A stretch of 64,000 nucleotides of DNA from Steinernema hermaphroditum. Taxonomy: Eukaryota; Nematoda; Chromadorea; Rhabditida; Steinernematidae. The DNA is taken from contig CM059622.1 of NCBI GenBank assembly GCA_030435675.1, positions 15,190,001-15,254,000 on the forward strand, in the 5' to 3' direction. Shown here piece by piece: positions 37,635 through 46,395 of the stretch. The notes below the pieces were generated by a model that had not been told where the DNA came from, made no database searches, and saw only the letters and a program-made list of their open reading frames with translations. Position 1 is the stretch's first letter. Every line of letters begins with the position of its first letter. A program made the position numbers and the translations under genes.

Positions 37635-38192
37635 CTAGCAACACCTATCGAATAGGGAGTTATATTCAGTCATTCCTTGATTATCTAGTCTGTCAATATG
37701 CATATGTTTTCTTGAGCTATCTCCGGAATTCCTAAGCCTACTGGAAAGAAGAGCAGCTCTACCGAGGAGGCTCCTGCAGACTGCACGATGAAGAAGGATG
37801 CAGATCACAAAGTACTCGACGAAAAGCATTGCTGTGCTCCAAGGCGACATCTGGTAGATGACAACGCGACCAATTGTGTAACAGAAGTGGAGAAGAGCTA
37901 AGCAGATAGGGAAGAAGACAGTGGAGTCGAAGACTCCACATTCAAAGCTTCTTGAAGCGCTTAGGATTGCTCGCAGACGTGTACTTTCTCTGTGGCGATT
38001 CTTCTCCTCTTCCGATTCTTTGCTGATGGACGCTTCTGGATGTTTCTCAGCTGGCACGTCTTCTTTTTGACTATCTGAACGTTCCCTCATCTCCAGGAAC
38101 ATTTTGTTGTGCTTGATTCGACTGTACTGCTCGGTGATCGTCTTCAAAGCGACGTCGACAAGTTCTCGGAGATTGCCGATTTCGGATTCCAT
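37635..38192 (-). CDS. Two-TM protein with charged coiled-coil-like N-terminus
   Basis: 185 residues. Residues 1-75 are Glu/Lys/Arg-rich with heptad-like spacing. They are followed by LRAILSASRSFECGVF and two hydrophobic segments at about 85-112 and 117-138, then a short basic tail. It is clearly paralogous to the first 155 residues of the protein at 38541-39317 (same MESEIxNLRELV start, same SDSQKEDVPAEKHPEAS segment) but has no alpha-crystallin domain. The ends diverge after ALLSxRxR. Upstream there is a GAAATTTC dyad at 38286-38293, one possible minimal heat-shock element. Confidence 0.7.
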   Translation of the reverse strand: MESEIGNLRELVDVALKTITEQYSRIKHNKMFLEMRERSDSQKEDVPAEKHPEASISKESEEEKNRHRESTRLRAILSASRSFECGVFDSTVFFPICLALLHFCYTIGRVVIYQMSPWSTAMLFVEYFVICILLHRAVCRSLLGRAALLSSRLRNSGDSSRKHMHIDRLDNQGMTEYNSLFDRCC

Positions 38193-38540
38193 CGAAGTGT
38201 CGATGTGAAATTGGGTGGTTTTCCATGTTAAATGAGATATTCCAGTGCACTTAAGATAGTAAGCGATGCCCGAAAATTTCTGAATGAAATTTCCAAACGA
38301 CGATGGTTCGCGGATCTAGGAACGGTGGGGAATTATTAGTCCATGTTTATCATTATGTACACATTACAACTACTTATATTTGGAAGCTATACGCAATCAC
38401 TACACTTGTTTTTGCAAACCCCATCCTTGAGAGTAGTCCTCGTCAAATGCAGAAGAATTAGGGAAGAATTTATTTTTGTTAACAAATAATCAATTATCTT
38501 GAACATTGAATACAAACAATGTTATTTACACAAGTCACCA

Positions 38541-39317
38541 TTACTTCTGGTCATGCACTCCAATGGGAATAGTGCGCTTTCCACCCTCCACCGCTGGCTT
38601 CTTGATCTTTGCAGAAACGGAGAGATTTCCATTCGAGTCGAGGGCGCTCTGAATGGATTCGGGATCGACGTCGGAGGGGATGAGCATCTTCTGACAGAAG
38701 TGGCGTTCGATGGAACCGTTCTCGGACTCGGAGGAGTGTTTTCCCTCGACGACGATGGAGTCGCCGACGACGCTCACCTCAAGTTCCTCGGGAGCGAATT
38801 CAGAGGTCTTAAAGGAGACCGAGAAGTCGTACCCGAGCTTCCTATCTCCGAACTCTCTAATCCTTTCGGATAGAAGAGCAGATTTAGCGCGGCATCCATT
38901 GCAAGTGGCATTTTGAACATAGAACCAGAGCCCAAAAATCTCGACAAGGCCCATCGCTGTGCTCAAAAGCGAATGCCGGAAGATGCTAATGCGGCCAAGC
39001 ACGCAGCAGTAATAGAGAAGAGCGAAGCAGTAGGGGAACCAGATGGTGGAGCAGAAGACTCCAATTTCGAAGCTTCTTGAAGCGCTTAGGATTGCTCGAA
39101 GACGTATGTCCTCCCGGCGGCGATTCTTCTCCTCTTCCGATTCTTTGCTGACGGATGCTTCTGGATGCTTTTCAGCTGGTACGTCTTCTTTTTGACTATC
39201 TGAACGTTCCTTCATCGCCAGCAGCGTTTTGTAGTGCGTGATTTGATTGTACTGCTCGGTGATCGTCTTCAGAGCGACCTCGACAAGTTCGCGAAGATTG
39301 GCGATTTCGGATTCCAT
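38541..39317 (-). CDS. Chimeric protein: two-TM N-terminus fused to alpha-crystallin domain
   Basis: One uninterrupted 258-codon frame. Residues 1-158 match the two-TM protein encoded just downstream at 37635-38192 (charged N-terminus, hydrophobic segments at about 86-112 and 117-137). Residues 164-258 match, almost residue for residue, the alpha-crystallin domain of the small HSP at 39896-40324 (SFKTSEFAPEELEV, VVEGKHSSESENGSIERHF, the SALDSNGNLSVSA strand pair and the IPIG tail). Homology to the HSP locus continues into the 3-prime UTR, so the donor segment included the gene end. The predicted product is a membrane-anchored small heat-shock protein. With two TM segments both ends should face the same side, most simply the cytosol. 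There is no frame break at the junction near 38840. No transcript evidence is available to me. Confidence 0.75.
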   Translation of the reverse strand: MESEIANLRELVEVALKTITEQYNQITHYKTLLAMKERSDSQKEDVPAEKHPEASVSKESEEEKNRRREDIRLRAILSASRSFEIGVFCSTIWFPYCFALLYYCCVLGRISIFRHSLLSTAMGLVEIFGLWFYVQNATCNGCRAKSALLSERIREFGDRKLGYDFSVSFKTSEFAPEELEVSVVGDSIVVEGKHSSESENGSIERHFCQKMLIPSDVDPESIQSALDSNGNLSVSAKIKKPAVEGGKRTIPIGVHDQK

Positions 39318-39895
39318 CGAAGTGTCGATATGACAATGGGTGTTTTTCCATGTTAAATAAAATATTCCAATGCATTAAACATCGTGAGCGATGCTTACTC
39401 GACAACGTCAGTGCATTGTAGGACTGTGAAAATTTCTTGACGATGCTGCTTCGCGTATTTAGGAACGAAAATGGACTATTAGTCCATGTTCATTATCATG
39501 AACACATTACTAATTATATTTTTCAGACGCAGTCACTGTTCTTGCTTTTGCGAACCTCATCCTTGTAGTCCTAACGGGTCGGGTACAACTGATGCCAAGA
39601 CAACTGATCCCACGGACAAATAATCCCATGAATACGCCATCATTGAGCGATTCCATGAACATTACCAAATAGCTTTCAGTTACGTATCTATGCACTCGCG
39701 CTGCACGATAGACACGCTCTTCCAACTAAACAATCAAATTTTTGTTGACTATTTGTAAGTTTAATCTTTTATGTATTTTATAACGTCGTAAACTTCGGAA
39801 GAATTTATCTCCTTTTTGTGATTATTTATTTATTTTGTGAACAAATAATTATTTTAAACATTTAATACAAATAATGTTATTTACACAAGTCACAA

Positions 39896-40324
39896 TTATT
39901 TCTGCTCAGTTTCGGCGTTGATTCCGATGGGAATGTTGCGCTTTCCATCTTCTACAGATGGCTTCTTGATCCTCGCAGAAACGGAGAGATTTCCATTGGA
40001 GTCGAGGGCGCTCTGAATGGATTCGGGATCGACGTCGGAGGGGATGAGCATCTTCTGACAGAAGTGGCGTTCGATGGAGCCGTTTTCGGACTCGGATGAG
40101 TGTTTTCCCTCGACGACGATGGAGTCGCCGACGACGTTCACCTCAAGTTCCTCGGGTGCGAATTCGGAGGTCTTGAAGGAGACCAAGAAGTCTCCATCTT
40201 TGCGGGAGACGCGCGAATGCATCGAGTGGAGCTCCTCAAAGAGTCCGGCGAAGGGATCGCGGCGGCGGCGAAGACGGAGGGGAGAGAGTCCGGGGAAGAA
40301 GGCGTCAGAGAGAAGAAGAGCCAT
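39896..40324 (-). CDS. Small heat-shock protein, hsp-16-like (minus copy)
   Basis: Intronless, 142 residues from MALLLSDAFFPG. A short Arg-rich N-terminal region is followed by the alpha-crystallin domain at about 45-125 (SFKTSEFAPEELEV, a GNLSVSARIK strand) and a C-terminal IPIG, the I-x-I motif that docks on neighbouring dimers. ATP-independent cytosolic chaperone of the HSP20 family, which assembles into oligomers that hold unfolding clients. An upstream in-frame Met would add five residues, but the partner gene shares only the MALLL start. It is divergently paired with the gene at 40665, like C. elegans hsp-16 pairs, but has no intron. Confidence 0.92.
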   Translation of the reverse strand: MALLLSDAFFPGLSPLRLRRRRDPFAGLFEELHSMHSRVSRKDGDFLVSFKTSEFAPEELEVNVVGDSIVVEGKHSSESENGSIERHFCQKMLIPSDVDPESIQSALDSNGNLSVSARIKKPSVEDGKRNIPIGINAETEQK

Positions 40325-40664
40325 TTGGAAATAGGACACAGAAGAGATTTCTCAAACGAAGATTGTTTTGTGGTCGGCGCCTCCCCTTTTATATTCAAAT
40401 CAGAATAATTCGCGAGTTTTCCAGAAGAGCCACCCATCACGGGGACTTCACTTCGGGAAGGGTCCTGCCCACACGCGAAGCACCGCCCACCGCCGCGACG
40501 ACGACGACGTCATAGTTTTCGCACTGTGTTCGATGTTCCCGAACCTTCGCGTGTGGTCGCAAGTCTTCCGGAAAAGTGGGGATTATGTTTCTTTCGGAGT
40601 ATAAAAGGGGGAGACGGCGACCACAAAGCATCTCTCATTTGAGAAATCGGTTCTGTATTTCCAA
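40325..40664. promoter_or_regulatory. Bidirectional heat-shock promoter
   Basis: 340 bp between the two small HSP start codons. TATAAAA boxes point both ways (40387-40393 on the minus strand, 40600-40606 on the plus strand). Heat-shock elements of alternating GAA/TTC units with 2-nt spacing are visible: TTCCAGAA at 40419-40426, TTCGGGAA at 40452-40459, a three-unit TTCCCGAACCTTC at 40536-40548 and TTCCGGAA at 40566-40573. These are binding sites for trimeric HSF-1. GTCGTCGTCG-type runs lie in the middle. Confidence 0.85.
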
Positions 40665-41093
40665 ATGGCTCTTCTCCTCTCTGACGCCTTCTTCCCCGGA
40701 CTCGCTCCCCTCCGTCTTCGCCGTCGCCGCGATCCATTCGCCGGACTCTTTGAGGAGCTCCACTCGATGAACTCGCGCGTCTCCCGCAAAGATGACGACT
40801 ACTCCGTCTCCTTCAAGACCTCCGAATTCGCTCCAGAGGAACTTGAGGTGAACGTCGTCGGTGACTCCATCGTCGTCGAGGGAAAACACTCATCCGAGTC
40901 CGAAAACGGCTCCATCGAACGCCACTTCTGTCAGAAGATGCTCATCCCCTCGGATGTCGATCCCGAATCCATTCAGAGCGCCCTTGACTCCAATGGAAAT
41001 CTCTCCATTTCTGCGAAGATCAAGAGGCCAGCGGTCGAGGAAGGAAAGCGCAACATTCCCATTGGCATTGTAGCGAACAGGCAGGAACAGTGA
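40665..41093 (+). CDS. Small heat-shock protein, hsp-16-like (plus copy)
   Basis: Intronless, 142 residues, nearly identical to the divergent partner at 39896-40324 through the alpha-crystallin domain, differing mainly at the extreme C-terminus (GIVANRQEQ instead of GINAETEQK). Start MALLLSDAFFPG; alpha-crystallin domain about 45-125; I-x-I motif IPI at 131-133. An HSP20-type holdase chaperone. Near-identity over the domain suggests recent duplication or ongoing gene conversion. AATAAA-like TAATAAATATG follows about 45 bp after the stop. Confidence 0.93.
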   Translation: MALLLSDAFFPGLAPLRLRRRRDPFAGLFEELHSMNSRVSRKDDDYSVSFKTSEFAPEELEVNVVGDSIVVEGKHSSESENGSIERHFCQKMLIPSDVDPESIQSALDSNGNLSISAKIKRPAVEEGKRNIPIGIVANRQEQ

Positions 41094-41418
41094 TTCCAAA
41101 GTGTAATTATTTGTAATATGTATTTATGGGTACCATCTAATAAATATGAAGCAATATAAAATTCAACTGGCATCGAAATTCTGAAAAGAGGCTGTTTTGT
41201 CAAAATGAATACCAGTTTGTCAAGATCGGCACCATTTTTGTTACTTCTCCCTAATAGAGCCGAAAGTTCTTCGAAAACATTTAAAAAACTTTAAAACATA
41301 GCTGGTGCACTAAAGAGCTGTCGCTGCGGCGAATAAGATAGGAGAACAGCCGTACAACGCTCATCACAAATACTGTTTACGCTGAACCTTAGAAGTATTG
41401 CTAGAATAACAAAAGTTG

Positions 41419-41489
41419 TGCATCGGCCGGGAATCGAACCCGGGCCGCCCGCGTGGCAGGCGAGCATTCTACCACTGAACCACCGATGC
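41419..41489 (-). tRNA. tRNA-Gly (GCC)
   Basis: The reverse complement starts GCATCGGTGGTTCAGTGGTA, has anticodon loop CTGCCAC (anticodon GCC), T arm GGGTTCGATTCCC, and a fully paired acceptor GCATCGG/CCGATGC. Confidence 0.97.
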
Positions 41490-41619
41490 TCGAGCGTCGC
41501 TGACGCAGTTTTGTTGATGTCACCATTGTAGCCGTAACAGACCGGTTTGTACACAAGTAGGCGAAAGAGATATTCGAAACAAGAAAGACACATTCCATCG
41601 GTCTCTGAGCTTAAGAGGC

Positions 41620-41691
41620 GCGTCTGTGGTGTAATGGTCAGCATGGTTGCCTTCCAAGCAATCGACAGGGGTTCGATTCCCCTCAGACGCA
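41620..41691 (+). tRNA. tRNA-Gly (TCC)
   Basis: Starts GCGTCTGTGGTGTAATGGTC, anticodon loop CTTCCAA (anticodon TCC), T arm GGGGTTCGATTCCCC, acceptor GCGTCTG/CAGACGC fully paired. It is divergent to the tRNA-Gly (GCC) gene 130 bp away. Confidence 0.97.
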
Positions 41692-42098
41692 TAATTTTCC
41701 CGAGACTCTTGTCACTTTTTGTATTCAGCATGCATTAGTATAGAACTGTTTTGTAGAAACTGCATGTTAAGAAAATTTGGACAGAAGCACGATTTTCAGG
41801 CAAACATCTATGTTTTTTATTTCATTCCCCACACAAAACAAATTCCTTCACAAGATGTTCGCTTCTTAAAGGCTTCGCCTTGTTTGCTCTGGAGTTTGTA
41901 CCTTATACGCATTAACACTCCACTATAAGAAGGTGATATTTTCCTCAGACGCATATTTTAGTTATGAAGCTCTGATTGTTTGCTGTTAGACCACAGAATG
42001 CAGAATTTTAGCGTTGCTAGCTTATCAGTGCCTACGAGGGTCTCGGCACGAACCACAGCCTTATTGGGTAGACATTCATGTTTATACAAAAAAAGTTA

Positions 42099-42170
42099 CT
42101 CCCCGGCCGGGAATCGAACCCGGGTCTCGCACATGACAGGCGCGGATACTCACCACTATACTACCGAGGA
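42099..42170 (-). tRNA. tRNA-Asp (GTC), second copy
   Basis: Differs from the 36957-37028 copy at one base in the anticodon arm (CATGACAGG instead of CGTGACAGG on the plus strand); all stems are otherwise identical. Flanking DNA is also related to the first copy. Confidence 0.96.
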
Positions 42171-42319
42171 CACATTGGTTTAGTTTGTGACACTAATACA
42201 TCTGCATGACACTTCTTTTATATGTTAGATGTATTATTTTTTCGAAATTAGCTTTTCATTTTGAGTTTTACGAAAGCGAATGAAAGAAAAAAGTATCTCT
42301 GATCTGTCGAAAAAAGTTT

Positions 42320-42391
42320 TTCCCATGCCGGGAATCGAACCCGGGCCGCGTGGGTGAAAGCCACGAATCCTAACCACTAGACCACATGGGA
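42320..42391 (-). tRNA. tRNA-Glu (TTC), second copy
   Basis: The mature sequence is identical to the 37177-37248 copy as far as I can read. The Asp-Glu order, strand and spacing (about 150 bp) are the same, and the spacer is recognisably homologous, so the pair was duplicated as a unit. Confidence 0.97.
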
Positions 42392-42838
42392 GGCTGTCTG
42401 TCGTCCCTCCAGCGAAGTGTTCTGCTGCAGACACTCGTCCGCCTGGAGACAAATTGAAAAGTGCAACTGCACTTGCTCGACGTCTTTTGTTGTACTTGGT
42501 GTGTACTATACGCATACTTATTTATTTATTTAGACTATGACAACGACATGACAATACAGTAATCGATTAATTGTTATCCAAAAGAGATTGATCGACTTCT
42601 AGCGGTCGACGCGACTCCGTCTTCTTATGATCCTTCAGACATCGGCGGGCGTGGTTTGACGATAAAGGCGGGTGGTCAGGATAAATCCATGGGCATCAAG
42701 CTGGGTAATGTGATTCTTCTGCATGCCGACTGTCGCGAGGAAGCAGCGAAAGGGAAAGGACATCGATTGATCGCCTTTTTTTCTTCGAAAGGGAAGCTAT
42801 ACGTGTGAATACCAGAAATACACAACATTTGGACAATT

Positions 42839-43102
42839 TCAGACAATAAAACACGGTTCAGCTTTCGGTGATTCTTGACTCCTGCAGACCTTATCCTTGA
42901 TCCATCCACAGAAATTTCGAACCAGAAGGCAGAAGATGCAGAAAATGAGGAAGACGGCGACGATGAATTGAAAGTCTTCGTATCGCCACAGCGAAAGCAT
43001 GCTGACCGTTCGGGACCAATTACGAAAGGACGACTGGCTGTGGAATGTGGAAGGAACGGTGTTAGTCGGCAGAGGGCGCTCAATTACGAAATTGTTCTCG
43101 AA
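42839..43102 (-). CDS. Terminal exon of a small single-pass membrane protein (partial model)
   Basis: On the minus strand an 88-codon open frame runs from a GATTTAACAG acceptor to a stop at 42839-42841. It encodes a polar segment, then SMLSLWRYEDFQFIV leading into one strong hydrophobic helix (FIVAVFLIFCIFCLLV), then a basic Cys-containing tail ending PCFIV. This frame starts without a Met at its edge. Either the first exon lies further up, or translation starts at the internal Met before LSLW. The family is not recognised. Confidence 0.4.
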   Translation of the reverse strand, partial: FENNFVIERPLPTNTVPSTFHSQSSFRNWSRTVSMLSLWRYEDFQFIVAVFLIFCIFCLLVRNFCGWIKDKVCRSQESPKAEPCFIV

Positions 43103-43503
43103 CTGTTAAATCGAAGACAAACAGAACCGGTAAGTGGGTCATCCAAGGACACTGGATGAGGGTGCGAGTAAGCTTCAATATTTCGAATTGGTAAACCAAA
43201 CAGAGACGATAAGTTGTTGACCTTTGAATGCTTGACTACGGTGTCGAAAAACACGCTTCGAAATCAAGGCAGTTTTTCACTTGCAGCGGTCCACCAAAGA
43301 ATTCGCAGTCCTTATTATCTTGCTGATAGTAGGATACTGTTACCCTGAATGGCAACCCTGGCTGTGGTGTGCTTCCTTATGCAAACAGTGCCGGTCTTTA
43401 GGTGGGTGGTCTTCAGCGTTTTGGATTCAATTTTGTACACATAATCCTTATAGGCGCAGTTAAATATTTCTGTAAAATTTTTTGAAAATCGTGGTGGGAC
43501 CTT

Positions 43504-44018
43504 GGTCTTTCATTTGTGCCCCCAGCGATCGGTCGGGTCGTCCACTCGCTCTCTCTCTGAGGCTGTCTGAGCCGAATGAGTTGAGTGAGCGGTCGTTCTC
43601 GGCCGTCGTTGTTGGCGCAATGATCGCCCCGGCTCCCAGAAGGCCTGGAACACCAGGGAGCCGTAGTTCCACCGTCTCGCCAAGAAGCCCGTCGTGACTG
43701 CCCGACTCTACCCGCGCCGCCAGAGAAGCCGAAGAAGCGTTGCAACTCCGAAGTCCGCGCCGCCAGCCGCACCGAAGATGACTCTCCGCTCCGTTGGTTC
43801 TACTCCACCGCTATTCCACTTCCGGAATCAGCTCTTCACGATTTCGATGCCCGCGCAAACTAATGGGAACGCTGCATTCTATTCGGATTCGTCTGCTCCA
43901 CCGAAATCAGAAGAAAATCAGCGACCACGGTGTGACTATGTTCTTCTTTGTGCATTTATGAGACGTCCTGCACGGCGTAAGCCGTTGATTCGGGAAGATA
44001 AATCGTGTAAAAAAAATC
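43504..44018 (+). mobile_element. R2 retroposon, copy c (515 bp)
   Basis: Flanked by an 11-bp target-site duplication, GGTGGGACCTT at 43493-43503 and 44019-44029. Begins GGTCTTTCATTTGTG, the same 5-prime end as copy a, and ends GATAAATCGTGTAAAAAAAA. Internal landmarks shared with a and d include GAGTGAGCGGTCGTTCTCGG and the AGAAGGCCTGGAACACCAGG block. It is shorter than copy a by an internal deletion. Confidence 0.8.
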
Positions 44019-44476
44019 GGTGGGACCTTAGATTATGGCAGAATGCAAAATCGATAAAAATTTTATATTTCGTTGCTTTGCTGAGTGAACGATCTAAGTT
44101 TTGGTGGGATTTTCGGCGGAGGCAATTGGTGGATTGGGAAATCAGTGCCACGGGGAACGGGGTCTCAACACGATTCGCCTGTGTAGCAGAGGCAGTTTGC
44201 AGGCCAGGGAGCGAAATAGGCCTGTGGAATCCTTTTTCACATCATCCAAAACTTATCGCCGGTTCCCCAACTTAACACCTGTTGCACACAGTTTCCAAAA
44301 GTTGACCTGTCGCGTAGCTTCGCATATCCCTAGTGGTATCCATATGCGTAATCTAACTAACATGTGGATGGCTTTAATTCTTCCAATCATTCCAATCTCT
44401 ATTTTATTCAAAAACAACGCTGTTTATTCGTAGCAACCGTACAATCACCAACAGATCTTACGGTTGTTTTTCACCT

Positions 44477-45946
44477 TCATGACATCGTCTTCTGAACTGA
44501 TGATACAGCCGACGTTTCTTTCCTTCGCACCAAAATTGCGTAGTGCACAATCGCACAGAGTGTTGTGTAGAAGCAGGTCATCGGTGCCATAATATCGATA
44601 ACGTAACTATCACTAAGGTACTGTAGCAGAATTCCCAGTCCACTTGGAATGACGAGAAATACAAATTCGAGCAACATCGAGTAAATTACAATCTTGTTTG
44701 CCTGAATTTTACTATACATTACGCATAACATTGTATTGCTCACCTTTTTGACAGCCGTGGAAAATACCGTAACCACATTAACTTCGCGTTCTATAGTGAA
44801 ATGACTGAGAATTATAAGAAATAAAGCGGTGATCATGAGTCCGACGAGTAAAGCCAGAATCGTCATTCCCTGGATAAGAACGAGTACTGAGTTGTCGACG
44901 AGATGAATAAATTGATGTTCTGGAGAATTCTTTCTTGTCAACATGTAGATTGTGAAGTAGAGAATGAACGTAGACGAAACCACGACCACAGCCATTGTTT
45001 CGATCTTCTGAGCAAAGTGGATCGAGTAGTTGATCACAGCGCGCATGGCGAAGAGTCTGTCCATGGCTATGAAGATGTTGAGGGTGCCAAGCGAGGCTAT
45101 CAGTGACTGTTCCAGGTTTCCCGAATAGAATATCCAATCTTCTGAAGTGTTCTTTCCTGAAAAGTTGTAGGTGAGGTTCACTTCGTATTAGTACATTTCT
45201 GAAGTGCATCTCTGTTTGTGCCATTATTTGAATAAACCCGGCTGCGCGCGAATTCGCGCCCTCCAGGTACTAAAATTCAATTAGCCTGTATCCCTGCGGG
45301 CGTCAAGATTGGTGCTCATGCAAATTGCTGAAGTTGGGGCCAAGAACTGTAGCTCTGCGGGCGGCAAGACACCATAGCCCTGCGGGCGGCAAGATTGGCG
45401 CTCATGTAAATGGCTAAAGTAGGCGAAAAAACTGTAAAGTTTCAGGAAACTCGAACAGAAAACACTGCTGGTTACAAAATAGGCAAAAAATCACTCAAAA
45501 ACAACAAAAAAAACTCAAAGCCTAGCATCGCCAGAGAGATAGTGGAAGTAGAGCAATACCATCTCAACTGTCTGTGTGGCTCATTTATATATAGGGGATG
45601 GGATATAGGGGATCGTACAAAGATTTGAGCTAAAGATTCTGGCCAAAAATTTCTACACACTGTTTCACTTTTCGATCTTTCGATCGCGATCTTTTCACTA
45701 GGAGTGTATCTCTATCTGGACCCTACCTCCAATTTTTCCCATCACACACAGCATGTGCACAACGACGGAAGTAGCAAAGACGACATCGAAAACAATCTTA
45801 ATAGTAATCATCGACATGTGACGACTTCGTTTGCCTTTCTGTTTGCAGCTCATATGCATTATGACAGCTCCATTCAGAGCAATAGTGACTATGGAGAATA
45901 GTGTATTGGCAAGAGAGATGTAATACGTTTTATCGTCGACGTTCAT
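44477..45946 (-). CDS. Nematode 7TM receptor, Srbc-like
   Basis: Two exons on the minus strand, 45727-45946 and 44477-45156, joined in phase 1, give 299 residues. Seven hydrophobic segments are present: two in exon 1 (start MNVDDKTYYISLAN) and five in exon 2. A LNIFIAMDRLFAM motif lies at the end of TM3, in the position of the DRY-like motif. The layout and this motif fit the Srbc-type or a related chemoreceptor family, though I am not certain which. TTTCAG stands one base before the start codon, suggesting SL trans-splicing. The 570-bp intron carries an R1 repeat (45235-45600). Confidence 0.65.
45235..45600 (+). repeat. R1 repeat body with truncated tRNA-like end
   Basis: Shares an ordered set of blocks with the minus strand of 60082-60380: CTGCGCGCGAATTCGC, CCTGCGGGCGGCAAGATTGG (present about three times here in variant form), AAAAAATCACTCAAAAA and finally CTGTCTGTGTGGCTCATT. 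It sits inside the intron of the Srbc-like receptor gene. The internal triplication of the CTGCGGGCGGCAAGA block is peculiar to this copy. Confidence 0.65.
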
Positions 45947-46395
45947 CCTGAAACAAAGAAAGAAGTTATTAATGAATGAAATGTGCCTCGCGTTCTCATA
46001 CGTGAACGTTAGAAATGCCACGCGTTTTAAATGTTAATCCTGTGGATATTTTCGAAAATAAACTTTCAGTTGTTCGTTGACACGAGAGATCACGTGGTGG
46101 CATTCGCGTTTAAGATCTGCTGGGAACTAGTCGCCTTTTGCTGCGAAATATTACATGAGAACGTTCTTTCACATTCCCGAACTACAGCTTCCGTTTCGCG
46201 GACGACTACAAATAGATACAATCACTGAAAGCGCAGTTGCACTAAAGTGGCTAAATGAGCTCATGTCCAATTTAAAAGAAAAAGTATAATTGAGTCGACG
46301 AGTCTGAGTTCGATAGAAGTGTATTGTTGCTCACAGGGGAACTACGCGAAGTGGGAACTTATTTTTTAATTTTCTTATTTCTTGGATTGCATGTA

